64,000 nt of DNA. Source: Pyrenophora tritici-repentis. Lineage: Eukaryota; Ascomycota; Dothideomycetes; Pleosporales; Pleosporaceae. The DNA is taken from positions 682,001 through 746,000 of the forward strand of contig NC_089391.1 in NCBI RefSeq assembly GCF_003171515.1. The letters run 5' to 3'. This document shows positions 10,987-23,008 of the stretch, in pieces; the stretch's first letter is position 1, and every line of letters begins with the position of its first letter. Position numbers and translations under genes: made by a program. The notes below the pieces were generated by a model that was not told where the DNA came from, did no database searches, and saw nothing but the letters and a program-made list of their open reading frames with translations.

Positions 10987-11240
10987 CAGAGGTGTCAACA
11001 ATCAAGCCAATCAATCTCGAGGCATTAGCTTGGATTGATTGCTGTTTTAGATGAAGTGAGCTTGATGAGGCGTTTTTGGTGGCTTGATTGAGGCTTGATT
11101 GTTCAGCTTGGTGGCGTTAGGTGCCAAGGCGCTATATAAGGCTGCTCGTTTTGCGGGTAGAGCGATCTCACGATAGTATTTTAGTGTTGAGTTTACTCGT
11201 CGTCTTCCCAACCCGCCAGCCCATATAAAAGCTCCATCTC
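10987..11240 (-). mobile_element. 3' terminal fragment of a hAT element, inverted
   Basis: Starts CAGAGGTGTCAACAATCAAG, close to the CAGACTTGTCAACAATCAAG ends of the hAT MITEs in this window, and contains repeated GCTTGATT subterminal motifs. The stretch GTGTTGAGTTTACTCGTCGTC mirrors the end of the hAT gene near 14170-14195. Confidence 0.5.
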
Positions 11241-11257
11241 GCCGTCGGTTATCATTC

Positions 11258-14200
11258 CCACACCTGAGATCAATCAAGCTAGCTTGATAGCTTGATTGGA
11301 AGATTGATGCCAAGCCAATTCAATCAATCCAGCCAAACCTCATACAAAAACGCAATCAATCCAGCTGAGCTTTTCCGTGAGCTTGATTCAGATTGATAGC
11401 TTGATTGCCTTAAGTATATAGTAGATTTCGGTGATGAGGCAGCCCATGAGGCAGCTTGGATAGCTGTAAAAGCTCTATACTGAGCTTTTTTTGGTGTTTT
11501 AGTTACGCCGTGTAACATTGAGTAATATCCGATAGCTCCGTGTAACTAGCAGCCAGCGCGTCGTCTCATATAGTATACTCCATCTCCATCTCCATCACCT
11601 ACAATACTATATACTTTTGGTGTTGCAGATCTATCGCCGTATACCTCACCTCATCGTCGCCCTCATGCCGCCTAAAAAACGCGTCTCTAATAGCGCTCCC
11701 TCGCCTAGAAAGCGCGCGCGCGGCACTGCGAGCCAGCCCGTCGCGATCGACTCGCAGTTATATCAATCTCAGCCATCTGCTCTATCTCCGCCGCCTCCAT
11801 ATACACATACTTTCGAGTCGCGATTACGCGAGTCGCAGCCCGAAGACGCTATCGTCGCGCCCGCCGAGGGCAGTGAGCAAGCTACGCTCGCTCCGTCTTC
11901 TGAAGCCGCCGACAACGCTGTAGATGAGGCTTTTGACGCCCATCTCGAAGACAATTATAATGGCATAGATTAGGGTCGCCTTAAGCTGTATACGAAGCCT
12001 ATCACGACGCACTAACACAAGCGGAGTTAGATCTATTGCCACGGCTATCGCGTCGCTCTTCTCAAAGATCCAACCCGCGTATTCTTTATCTGCCACTGGT
12101 GTTTCAAGCACAAGCTCACGGATATTGGTATTAGGTTATACAATACAAGCGCAGCAGTCTCGTCAGCCGCGCGCCACCTTAGCGAGCAGAAACTAGGCCA
12201 TAGGCTAGTAGCACTAGGCAAGACTCTAGTTGCTAGTGTTTACAACGCGCTCACCACTGCGAGAGTCCCTATCTCACAGGCAGTAGCTAATTAGATTAAT
12301 GGGTTTAGCAAGCAGCGCTTTAGGTTTGCCGCAGTAGACTGGCTCGTCGCGAACAACCACCCCATCTCTGAGTTCGAAACACCAGCTTTTCGACGCCTAA
12401 TTGCTATCGCCAACCCACTTGCAGAAGCAGCGCTCTAGAAGAACCACAAGAGCGTCTCCTAATACGTTATACGACTGTTTGACTGGCTCAGGCCCTGCGT
12501 CGTCTACGAGCTGTCACAATCGCTTAGCAAGATCTATATAAGCTTTGACAGATGGACGACGAAAGGCGGCAAGCGCGGGTTTCTCGGTATCGTCGCCTAC
12601 TACGTCAACTCAGATGGCAAGCTCCGAGACCTGCCTATCGCGCTGCCTCAGCTCACAGGCGCTTACTCCGGCGATCGATTAGCTAAGGTTGTATTATCAA
12701 TCTTAGAGCAGTTTAGCATAAGCGAGCGTACACTCGGTTACTTCGTCCTCGACAATGCCTCTAATAACGACACCGCTGTCGCTGCGATTGCCCACGAGCT
12801 TAACTTCAATCCTATACACCGACGCCTCCGCTGTGGCCCTCATACGATTAATCTGATTGGGCAGAGACTGCTCTGGGGCAGAGATGCAGACTTATACAAC
12901 AACGAGGGAGTTGACGAGCTCACTAACGAGGCAGCGTTTATAAAGGAGTGGCGAAAGCACGGGCCTTTAGGCGTACTTCTCGATATTATCAACTATATCT
13001 ACACACCGCAGCAGTACAATCTTTTTAAGAAGGCGCAGCGTACAGCTTACCGTGAGCTACCTCACGACGCAGACGACAAGCTCACGATACTATAGCCAAT
13101 AAAGCCAGTAGTCACACGCTGGAACTCATACTTCGACTGTTTTGAGCGAGCTATAAAGCTCGCGCCGGCCATCAACGCGTACGCGAACACCCACATACAA
13201 AATACAGCAAAAGAGGATATCTACGCCGACTCACGGGGCAAAAATCGGCCTGCTGCTCCACAGTAGATGAGATTAGACGGCCTCACAGCTGCTAATTAGG
13301 CTATTATTACCGACTATATAGAGGTTCTTAGGCCACTCAAAGAGTGTACAAAGCGCTTTAAGGGACGTAGCGAGTATAGCTTTAGCGCGATCGCTGAGGT
13401 GATCCCAACGTTTGAGTTTCTACTCACTTAATTAGAAGCTCGCCTCCTCTACTACGATTGCGTAGTCCATAACGCTCACGACAAGGCACCCGAAGATCAC
13501 CTTCCTATCAATCTACGCGCAGCGCTACTTAAGGCGAACGAGTACTACGCCAAACTTAACGACTCGCCAGCTTACTACGCTGCTACAATACTCTATCCTC
13601 GCTACAAACACTACTGCGATCAAGCGTGGGCTGAGAAGCCTGACTGGCTGGCGCTTAATAATCTTAATTTCCAGGCACTGTGGGCGGATTACAAGTCGCT
13701 GCCGTTACCGAGGCCTTGCTACACACGCGCACCGAAGAAACCGGGCAATATTGACGACGCGATTGACGGCATTATTGATCCCACACGCGGCAATACTAAG
13801 GAGGATGAGTATGAGCAGTGGAAGCGCGAGCCAATCGTTGGCAAGGGCACCGATCCTATACAATACTGGTTCGGGCTGCGCGATCAATATCCCAACCTTA
13901 GTAAGATGGCGCTTACTATACTCTCTATACCCGCTTCAAGCTGTGAGTGTGAGCGCGTCTTCAGTGAGCTCGGAGATCTACTAGAGCCTCGCCGACGCTG
14001 TATATCACCTGAGCTACTAGCAGCACTACACTCAGTACGACGATGGAGACGGGCAGGTTTTGGTGGCGGCGACAACGACGATATGGGCCAATCAAAGCTT
14101 ACCGACGAGCAGATGGACGTTTTGTACGAGCTTAGCAAGTGGGTGGGCGAAGACGACGATCTAGATACATGGGACGACGGCTGAGACTCAACACCAAAAA

Positions 14201-14363
14201 ATATATACAACTTTCCTATTTGGGAATCAAGCACCCAAGCTACCAATCAAGCTAACAACTTTCCGCCAAGCCAATTCAATCAATCCAGCCAAATCTCATA
14301 CAAACAGCCAATCAATCAAGCCGGGGGCTGTCAGCTTGCTTGATTGATTGATCTCAGGTGTGG
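11258..14363 (+). mobile_element. hAT DNA transposon, inactivated
   Basis: Inverted ends CCACACCTGAGATCAATCAA at 11258 and the reverse complement near 14343-14363 bound a transposase region. Both subterminal zones are packed with AATCAAGC/GCTTGATT motifs, and AGCCAATTCAATCAATCCAG occurs at both ends (about 11313 and 14262). No 8-bp target duplication was found. Confidence 0.75.
11664..14184 (+). pseudogene. hAT transposase with many TAG/TAA stops
   Basis: Starts MPPKKRVSNSAPSPRKRARG. From about 12130 a single frame runs to the TGA at 14184 and reads a full hAT transposase: SFDRWTTKGGKRGFLGIVAY, LDNASNNDTAV, the mid-region, and the C-terminal dimerisation motif (SSCECERVFSELGDLLEPRR). At least eight in-frame stops interrupt it, all TAG or TAA (for example after QAVAN, EAAL, KSVS, KLTIL, APQ, LTAAN and FLLT), while there are essentially no indels in the core. 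This pattern fits C-to-T changes (CAG, CAA or TGG to TAG/TAA), the RIP signature of ascomycetes. Confidence 0.85.
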
Positions 14364-15321
14364 CTACAACCAAACCGGATCAATGCTTCTATATCCAAGA
14401 TCCACCGCCAGCACTAGATCCCTCTTCATTTCCACACCATGAAGTCTCTCTCCCGGAGCAAGGTAGTGGTTATGTATTTGACGGACTAGAGGCTGAAGCG
14501 CAGTCTAGCTTTGACTTTGACGCGGACATTGACAACTGTCAGATGTGGGAGGACCAAGCATACATGAGGGAGAAGGTTGTTGTATTAAGTGAGTAACAGA
14601 GAGGGACTATATACGTGAGTAGCGAGCTGAGTAAGCACGCACTAGTGGGTCATGTGAGTACATCATTCACAGTGTACTTAGTGCACAAGGTGCCAGGTCT
14701 GACAACAACTATAACAGTCTTACCGAGGTTGCTAATGCTCGAGCAACACCTCAGCGTCGGGATACATCCCAAAACGCTCCACGTCACGACGAGATCAGTG
14801 CATCATTTGATGCCCGTAACATACTCGATGGACGTCGTCGCATCACTCGACCGCCCAACCGATACGCGGCAGTCTCTCGTTGCTTTGCTACGGCAATTAC
14901 AGAGGCAACAACAACAGACTTACCGCCTGAGCCTGCCACACGCAAGGCAGCACGCCTTCATCCATACAGCAAGCAATGGATCGCTGCTGAAGATGAAGAG
15001 CTCGTATCACTCGACCAGAATGGCACATGGGAGACCACAACCACGATCCCTCCCGGCGTATACGCCCTGCCTACTAAGTGGGTATACAAATACAAAGTCA
15101 AGGACGATGGACAACTCGAGCGCTTCAAGGCTCGACTGGTTGTCTGTGGCAATAGGCAGGAGACCGACTTCTGGCGCGAAACCTACGCTGCAGTAGCTCG
15201 CGCAACTACACTGAAAGTCCTTCTCGCCCTTGTCGCAACCGAAGACTTAGAATGCGAGCAAGCAGACGTTGTTACCGCCTTTCTCAACGGTAAACTAGAC
15301 AAAGACGAAGTAGTCTATGTC
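14364..15321 (+). pseudogene. Copia pol fragment (linker and start of RVT_2)
   Basis: From about 14750 an open frame reads a charged linker and then the N-terminal half of a Copia reverse transcriptase: NGTWETTTTIPPGVYALPTK, KARLVVCGNRQ, YAAVARATTLKVLLALVA and QADVVTAFLNGKLD. It stops abruptly where the Gypsy LTR begins at 15322, and the rest of the Copia is not found on the other side of the Gypsy element. Confidence 0.8.
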
Positions 15322-15536
15322 TGTAACGGGCTGAGCCCTAGGTCACATGACTAGGCCGCTGGCCTAGTCGCTTCCTTCCTTCTATCACTCCTTCCCCCAG
15401 CAGCCCGTGCACCGTGCGCCGCGCGCCAACCCAAACAAAGCGGGATGGCCGCCCACTTCCTCTTCTTCTCTTCATCTCGACTGTAAATAGCATCTGGATT
15501 AGGTAGCTGGAATACAGTACCTATAGACCGTTCACA
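15322..15536 (+). repeat. Gypsy-C 5' LTR
   Basis: TGTAACGGGCTGAGCCCTAG to ACCGTTCACA. It contains the inverted repeat GACTAGGCCGCTGGCCTAGTC. Related solo copies are at 26617-26969 and 49407-55067. Confidence 0.93.
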
Positions 15537-15589
15537 TACAGTCGAGATCTCGAAGCAACCGAAGATACCGAAGACAACGAAGTGACGTC

Positions 15590-16819
15590 ATGTCAGACAC
15601 CGCCATGCCAGACTCTGCAGAGGGCTCCCACATGCCGGCAAACGATGCGAACCAGCTGCTAAGGCAGCTGCTGCAGAAGATCGAAGAAATAAGCGACAGA
15701 GAGAAGGACACAAGTGCTAGGATGAGGATGCTGGAGACGTCTTCCCGACTGCCTGACTACAGGGCAGACGCCACAAAGACGCCAAAGCCGACGACGCCAA
15801 CCGCCAAGGCGAGCGACTCACCTATCTACACCGCCCCAAAGCCACGTCCAAGCTTACCTCACCCACCTACGTTCGGCGGCAACAAATCTCAATGGCGAGG
15901 ATGGAAGCTAGAGATGGAAGGCAAGATTGAAGAAGATGCCCTAGCTATTGGAAGCCTTAGGGCTCAGCTACGCTACATCTTCATGCACCTTGAAGGAGCA
16001 GCAAAGACGAACGTTACAACGTTCTACGAGACGCAGCTTAGACAAGACTTGCCAAACCCTTGTCAACTCCTTGAGCGCCTTGAACTCCTCTATGGAGAAC
16101 GCAACCGCAAGCAGAAAGCAATCCAGAACCTGCCCTCTATACGCCAACGAGAAGACGAGACCTTCATATCCTTCTACCCTCGCTTTGAGAAAGAGATTGC
16201 CAACGCCAACGCAGAAGGATGGGACGATGACGCGAAGATATCCTACCTCCGCAACGCACTCAGCAACAAAATGAGAGACCGCCTCGTAGGCCTTTCTGGA
16301 AGCGACACCGACACGTACGCTGGGTTTGTTCAAAGATGCGTAGACGTAAGTAACGACATGGAACTCTATGGTCAGTGGACAAAGAAGAAAGTTGCAGGCA
16401 GCGGCTACACAGCTGGATACACCCTCCCCCCAGCTCCAATGACAACAGTTGACGCCAATGTTGCTGGCTACAGCAATCACCAGGACATGATGGAATGGGA
16501 ACCTACGCAGCCCGCAACCACTCAAGTGAACGCTGTCGGTCTCCGTGGCAAGGCCAACATAAATGGGTTCCCTTCTAAGCGCCCTGAGGACCAAGAGCTT
16601 CTTGGGAAACGGGCAAAGTGGGTGAACCAAGAAGAAATCGATGCTCGACGCCAGGATCGACGTTGCCTCCGATGCGGCCGCAACAACTGCCGAATAGCTA
16701 CTTGCCCGCTGGCAGCCGCACTTCGACCAACTTATGTTGGCGTCAAGACCGCAAAGAGTACCGTAGTCACCAAAGCAGCTGTAGAGGAGGATTCAGAAGA
16801 CCCTCAAGCAGAGCAATAG
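15590..16819 (+). CDS. Gypsy-C gag (409 aa)
   Basis: Intact frame from ATG to TAG. N-terminal coiled-coil-prone region, a retrotransposon gag capsid core (about residues 90-230; RQREDETFISFYPRFEKE) and a C-terminal zinc knuckle (CLRCGRNNCRIATCPLA, about residue 360). It forms the virus-like particle shell and binds element RNA. Pol begins just downstream. Confidence 0.85.
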   Translation: MSDTAMPDSAEGSHMPANDANQLLRQLLQKIEEISDREKDTSARMRMLETSSRLPDYRADATKTPKPTTPTAKASDSPIYTAPKPRPSLPHPPTFGGNKSQWRGWKLEMEGKIEEDALAIGSLRAQLRYIFMHLEGAAKTNVTTFYETQLRQDLPNPCQLLERLELLYGERNRKQKAIQNLPSIRQREDETFISFYPRFEKEIANANAEGWDDDAKISYLRNALSNKMRDRLVGLSGSDTDTYAGFVQRCVDVSNDMELYGQWTKKKVAGSGYTAGYTLPPAPMTTVDANVAGYSNHQDMMEWEPTQPATTQVNAVGLRGKANINGFPSKRPEDQELLGKRAKWVNQEEIDARRQDRRCLRCGRNNCRIATCPLAAALRPTYVGVKTAKSTVVTKAAVEEDSEDPQAEQ

Positions 16820-16825
16820 GACCAC

Positions 16826-19800
16826 GTGGCAGCTCAGAGAGAATGGAAAGAGACTGGAAAGCAAAAGATGGATAGCGATCCCTTTGTAGTGGACGTTAGA
16901 CTCAATGGAACCGACTTTGTCACTGGACTTGTGGACTCAGGATGCCTTTGCTATTCCGCCATTAATGAACAACTCTTTCGATCTCTGAGACTGCCATCAA
17001 TCAAGATAGCCCGCGCCAGCTAGAGGAAGCAGCCGGGAAGAACGCAGAGCCAAGTACTGTCCTAGATACAGTCACTTACGCCTCGATAGACATAGACGGC
17101 CACCAACAGAAACGTGTCTTCTTCTACGTCGTACCTAGCCTGACGTACGACGTAATTTTGGGAAAGCCTTGGCTAGAGGATGCCGACGTCACGATTTCCG
17201 CCAAACAAGGCTGCCTAGATATTGGTGCATCAAATATCCGCGTATGGAACCACAAGAAGACGGCATACAAGCCACCACAGCTCAAGGCTACTCTGGTAAT
17301 AGCTTCTGCATTTATGGCAGAGGTGAGGAGAAGCCGGCGGAAGAACAAAGAAAACAGTATAGCCCTCGACACTGGTGTGTTTGCGGTTTCTATTGCAGAC
17401 ATCGAGAAGGCCTTAAAGCCGCGCCAGCGATCAGACCCTAAGACGAAGCTCCCACCCCAGTACCACCAATGGTTGAAGGCCTTTGATCAACTCCTAGCTG
17501 AGAAGCTGCCTCCGCACCGTAAAGGCGTCGATCTCCACATTGAGATTGAGAAGGACCAGGATGGAAACGAGAAGACTATTCCATGGGGACCACTCTACGG
17601 CATGGGCCGAGAAGAGCTACTAGTGCTTAGGAAAACCCTCACTGAGCTGCTAGACAAGGATTTTATCCGTGCAAGCGGCTCCCCTGCAGCTGCGCCAGTG
17701 TTGATGATTAAAAAGCCAGGAGGAGGCATCCGATTCTGTGTTGACTATCGAGGCCTAAACAACATTACTAGGAAGGACCGTTATCCACTACCTTTGTTTA
17801 CAGAGACACTAAGAAATGTAGCAAAAGCTAAATGGTTTACAAAACTCGACGTTATCGCAGCCTTTCACAAGATCCGCGTGGCCAAAGGAGAAGAATGGAA
17901 GACAGCTTTCCGAACTAGATACGGTCTATTCGAATGGCGGGTGGCCCCTTTGGCCTGACAGGAGCACCGGCTGCATTTCAACGATACATCAATGGTGTTC
18001 TGCAGGACTACCTTGACGACTTTGTTTCAGCCTACGTCGACGACATCTTAATCTATTCCTCAGGAACGCTCCAAGATCATAGGCAGAAGGTTGGGAAGGT
18101 TCTTCAGCGCTTGATGGATGCTGGACTCCAGATCGATATCGACAAGTGCGAGTTTGAGACTAAACGCGTCAAATACCTTGGGTACATTGTCGAAGCAGAA
18201 GTTGGCATCCAGGTTGATCCTGAAAAGGTAGTCGCAATTCGCGAGTGGGCTACACCAACGACAGTTAAGGCCGTTCGAGCCTTTATTGGATTTGCCAACT
18301 TCTATCGAGTCTTTATCCCGGAATTCTCAGACCTCGCCCAACCCTTAATTAACCTAACGAAGAAGGAGGCTGTCTTTCATTGGGATGCAGCCTGCGATCA
18401 AGCGTTCGAAAGCATTAGAGAACTTCTTGTCACTGCACCAATACTAGGCCACTTCGACCCAGAGAGAGAAACTTTGGTAGAGGCCGACTCTTCAGGATAT
18501 GCAACTGGCGGCCTACTGCTGCAGAAAGACAAGGATAATAACTGGCAGCCCGTTGCTTACTACTCGAAGAAGCACTCAGCGACAGAGGCTAACTACCCAA
18601 TACACGACAAAGAGCTTCTTGCTATTGTTCGTTGCTTAGAAGCCTGGGCCCCTGAGCTACACATGGTTAAGAAGTTCACAGTTCTGACAGATCATAAGAA
18701 CCTTCAATACTTCTACCGTGAACGTCAGCTATCTGAAAGACAGGTCCGTTGGTCAGAACTTATTTCACGATTTAACTTCGCGCTGGAATGGAAGCCGGGG
18801 AAGACTATGGGGAAACCTGACGCGTTGTCACGACGAGAACAAGACCTTCCAACCGGCTACGATGATGAACGACTACGGTCCCGATTTATCCGACTCTTCC
18901 AGAGCAAGCACCTGAGAAGTATCCAAATACAGCCCCTGTCCGCAACAACTGAGATTGATTTCACAAAAATATACGCCTATTCGAAGACCAGAACATGCAA
19001 AACCTGTGGCATAAAGGCAGGCAGGAGGACACACTCTATCAGGAGCTTACTACGCTGGTAGCTGACAAGGAGCGGAACCTCCCGACTATCCTACAGAAAG
19101 AGAAGGCAGTGAGCATAGCGGAATGCACTCTAGATGAAAGAGGCTTGTTGCGATTCCGAGACAGGATATGGATCCCTGATTGCGAACCCCTACGCACGCA
19201 GATTATTCAGAACATACATGATTCACACATCACTGGCCACCCTGGGCGAGACCTTACCTATACAATTCTATCGAGACAGTTCTTCTGGTCAGGTGCAGCG
19301 AGCGACGTGCGACGGTTCGTTCGCAATTGCGAAATTTGCGGAAGAAACACGATATGGAGAGATACAAAGAGAGGCCTCCTAAAACCGCTACCTATCCCAG
19401 AACGCATCTGGGGAGAGATATCGATCGACTTCATTACTGACCTACCACCGTCTGGACGTGACAACGCCACTAACTGCATGGTAGTTACTGATCGGCTGAC
19501 GAAGGGAGTAGAACTGGAAGGCTTGCACGACATCTCGGCAGAAGCAGTAGCACAACGACTTTTTGAGCGCCATTATCCAATTCATGGTATCCCAACAGCA
19601 ATTACGAGCGATAGAGGTCCGCAATTCGTTTGCGATCTTTGGAGGCATTTCTGCAAGCTCCTAGATATTGAGCAACGTCTATCAACAGCCTATCACCCAC
19701 AAACCGATGGCGCTACAGAGCGAATGAACCAGGAGATTGAGAAGATGATTCGCATCTGGGCCACATACACGCAAGAGAACTGGCTCGCGCTTCTACCTAT

Positions 19801-20503
19801 TGTTATAGGGGCAATTAACAACCGTGAAGCCTCCTCTACTGGACTAAGCCCCTTTTTTTTTATGCACGGATATCACAACGAGCCGATCCAGCTGGTAGAG
19901 GAACGAACTATTCAGAACCGGCCAAAGAAGGACGGCGAAGTACTGGCAGAGAGCTTTCTTCAAAGACTACAAGATGCAACAGAGTGGGCGCAAGCTGCAA
20001 TAGCTATGACGCAAGAGAAACAGCAATACCAGGCTAATAAGGCGAGAACCGCGGCTCCTCGGTACAAAGAGGGAGACTGGGTGTTTTTAAACCTCAGAAA
20101 TGTAAAGACAACACGACCATCTAAGAAATTAGACTGGCTACACGGAAAGTACCAAGTTATGCGTCAAGTCAATTCCCACTCCTACCAGCTCAACGTTCCT
20201 GGAAAGATCCACCCTGTCTTCCACGTAGACCTACTTCGATATGCGCCAAACGACCCACTTCCATCTCAGAAGGTTGGAGATACCCAGCCAGGCCCTATAC
20301 TGGTAGATGGAGAAGAGGTCTGGTTAGTTGAACGAGTTTTGGATGAAAGAACAATAAAGCAAGGAAGGAAAGGATCGAAAGAGGCATACGTGAAATGGGT
20401 GGACTACACAGAACCGACATGGGAACCTGTGAGTAACGTACTCAAAACTGACGCTTGGAAGAAATGGATCAAACTACGCGCCAAGAAGAAAGGAGGGGGG
20501 TAA
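16826..20503 (+). pseudogene. Gypsy-C pol: PR, RT, RNase H, integrase, chromodomain (three frameshifts)
   Basis: Protease with LVDSGC; shift near 17020, then VILGKPWLEDADV. RT reads IKKPGGGIRFCVDYRGLNN, shift near 17945 inside the FEW...PFGLTGAPAAFQ motif, then catalytic YVDDILIYS. RNase H has EADSSGYATGG and LTDHKNL. A shift near 18985 precedes the integrase zinc site (HITGHPGRDL ... CEICG), DDE residues in SIDFITDLP and TSDRGPQFV, E in ATERMNQEIEK, a GPY/F-type region and a C-terminal chromodomain (VERVLDERTIKQGRKGSKEA ... WVDYTEPTWEP) that targets chromatin. Each shift looks like a one-base loss. Confidence 0.9.
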
Positions 20504-20718
20504 TGTAACGGGCTGAGCCCTAGGTCACATGACTAGGCCGCTGGCCTAGTCGCTTCCTTCCTTCTATCACTCCTTCCCCCAGCAGCCCGTGCACCGTGCG
20601 CCGCGCGCCAACCCAAACAAAGCGGGATGGCCGCCCACTTCCTCTTCTTCTCTTCATCTCGACTGTAAATAGCATCTGGATTAGGTAGCTGGAATACAGT
20701 ACCTACAGACCGTTCACA
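20504..20718 (+). repeat. Gypsy-C 3' LTR
   Basis: Same as the 5' LTR except for CTACAG instead of CTATAG near the end. It starts directly after the polypurine tract and the stop of the integrase frame. Confidence 0.93.
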
Positions 20719-20949
20719 TAGGGACGAAGCCTTTGTTGGTTTGTTGAACCCTAACAGTGCAGACTCTTCTTCCTTCCGGTTCGCAATTATGAAACTCATT
20801 TTATATGTATTGTTTATAGAGATTAGGACTCTATTCTTTCCATGCTTTCAATACAACCATGGCCTTACTTCCAGCTCATTCATCGACGCAGAACGACCCC
20901 TCTCTATTTGCTCAATACTAAACTCACAGTTCGCCAGTGTAGCCATATA

Positions 20950-21230
20950 GACATCGTAGTTTTTACCGGTGAAACCAAGTTTGAGGATGTCGATTCCGAA
21001 TACGACAAGCAGAAGCCAATAATTAGAGATGTGAACCTGAAGACCAAAGGTGAGCAAACCATTGCTTTCTTTAACGGGATGAGTGGTGGCAAGTCAATAA
21101 TGCTACAGCTGCTTCTCTGATTTTTTGAAGTTACCGGAGGCTCCATCATGATCCAGTCTCTGCGATGCTCTCGGTCGTGTACCCCAAGACCCCGCCCTAT
21201 TCCTGCGCCAATGAAAATCTCAAGCGCAGA
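20950..21230 (+). pseudogene. ABC transporter nucleotide-binding-domain fragment
   Basis: Frame reads TKFEDVDSEYDKQKPIIRDV and then a damaged Walker A (GMSGGKSIMLQLLL; consensus GxxGxGKS/T), a TGA where an Arg is expected, FFEVTGGSIMI and, after a frameshift, a Q-loop-like VPQD. This order matches the start of the NBD of HMT1/ABCB-type half transporters. The membrane domain, signature motif and Walker B are missing, so it is a relic. Confidence 0.6.
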
Positions 21231-22832
21231 TGATCGATGCGGCGTATCATTGGCGCAACGCTTTGACGTCCCATGCGAAAGCCCCTTATATAGCATACAG
21301 ACCCGTCACTGCTCTGTATCTCTTCACCGATGAGCGATTCTTGGACACACAAGGCTGGCCCAATTATCAGTACTACAACGCCAAGCCATGCGACTCTGTT
21401 ACAGCACGAAGTGGAGAAACAATGGTCTCAGCGAACAATTCAAATTGGAATTGGCGAGCCGCACCGTATCGACTTACTCGACGGAGAGGGAGCAGCTTTT
21501 CCTGTCTCAATCGTGTATTGAACTTCGCACATAGGTCCATGGTACACAGGAGAAGTGCCCTACCACTTACACCATAATTTACAGTCTCGCAGGCTGATTA
21601 TAGTAATGATGCTACATCGATACTCTCATCGACAACCTAGTTGGCGGCCGTATCCGCCAGGAATGATTGCAGCCTCCCAGGATGCAGGGGCACTGTCATG
21701 ATCTCTGGTGGGGGCCAAAAGAGGCGGCTACGACTTCTCCCATCAACAGCGTAAGGCATATCGCGCCCTAGTCAGGCACTAAAAAATTGAGCAAAGCGCC
21801 CATCACTTAGTGTGGGTCGCAGTTGGTCGAGCCACCGCTGGCTGTGAGAGGTTGAGTGAAGCTATTCTGCTTGTCTTGTCCAACGTCGTGTCTCTGTGGT
21901 CTACTTCCAGGCAAGCGCCAGATCTTGTACAATCAGTGACTGTTTAGATAAAATCATGTCATCCAGTGGTTAGACGAGATGGTGTCCATCATTTCATGCG
22001 TCTTCCAATGCTTTAGTCTTGGGTTTAAAGTCCTCTAGACGAACCGTTGAGTCCATTACGCAAATATCCACTGCAATTCCCACAGACCTAGTGTGGTCTG
22101 ATACCAGCTACAGAGTCCCGCGAAATCAAGGCTGCATCTCTAAACGCCATTCCTATTGTGCTTTCGCGCCGGCCAATTCTAGAGTGCGCGTTGCAAGTAT
22201 GCGCATGAGCGCTGGCTTGGCTGTGCCCCTTTAGCCCACTCCACCAGATCTGAGTGACTCCGAGACCGTTGGGGGTCAAAAGAGCGGTATGTGGTGCGAG
22301 GAAGGGCTTCCGGGCTCCCATCATACGACGCTGAAGGACCGCGACGTGCATAGTGGCGAGATTGCTGGGAGTTATGATTGCAATCGAGTATTGGTTCGTA
22401 TCGACGGTGGCGTGTGATGAGAATAGTAGCGCACACCGCCTCGGGCTACATTGCGCCCAACACATCTTGCAGTGTGACTTGCCCCTTGTTCTTGACGAGC
22501 CTCCTGCAGGACGGGCTCATATTAGGGTCATTCCGGCCCAAAATCACATTGGCCGCCAAGTCTTGCGAAGCAACTTATGCAAGTAAATGAAAGCCAAAGT
22601 TCTCCGCTTGCTGTGCCGCACATCGGCATGGCGGCGTAGGGAGGAGGGGTGCGTTAGCGAGCGTGGTAACATCGCCCATGGCGGGATTGTTTTCTGGTCA
22701 GCCTTGGTGCACTTGGAGAATTACACAACAGACGTGATCACAATTTTCTGTGGAATAGCGATCTCTGCATTAATGCACAGTGCTCTTCTCTTGCTGCTCG
22801 TAACTCTAAGATCGATTGTTCGTCACGCATGC
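21231..22832. other. No recognised gene; weak coding remnants
   Basis: A plus frame 21230-21577 and a minus frame across 22180-22570 (with DLAANVILGRNDPNMSPS) look partly coding but contain stops and match no family I can name. No LTR or MITE border was found here. Confidence 0.35.
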
Positions 22833-23008
22833 TGTCGAGACGCGGTGAGAGCCTTCACTAGTATTCACGGTGAATCAGGCTTCCCGTGCTCTGATTGGCC
22901 AGGCACTGATTAGTCAGCTGCTCCGTGCGCGCACCATAGATATTCTCCCTCCTCCCGTAGCTCCAATACAACAAGTTCACACACGTTTTCTCCACCCCTA
23001 TCAGAATG
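22833..23008 (-). repeat. LTR fragment, family F
   Basis: TGTCGAGACGCGGTGAGAGC onward is the inverted counterpart of 49190-49358 (shared GGCTTCCCGTGCTCTGATTG and the CACACACGTTTTCTCCACC end). The other half is missing. Confidence 0.75.

Larger units (their letters stand above)
15322..20718 (+). mobile_element. Gypsy chromovirus LTR retrotransposon (family C)
   Basis: Two 215-bp LTRs (15322-15536 and 20504-20718) differ at one position. Order: gag, protease, RT, RNase H, integrase, chromodomain. A purine tract (AAGAAAGGAGGGGGG, before 20504) precedes the 3' LTR. The flanks differ (ATGTC left, TAGGG right) and the left flank is Copia RT while the right flank is unrelated. The pol frame has three single-base shifts, so this copy is dead although young by LTR identity. 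Confidence 0.93.
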
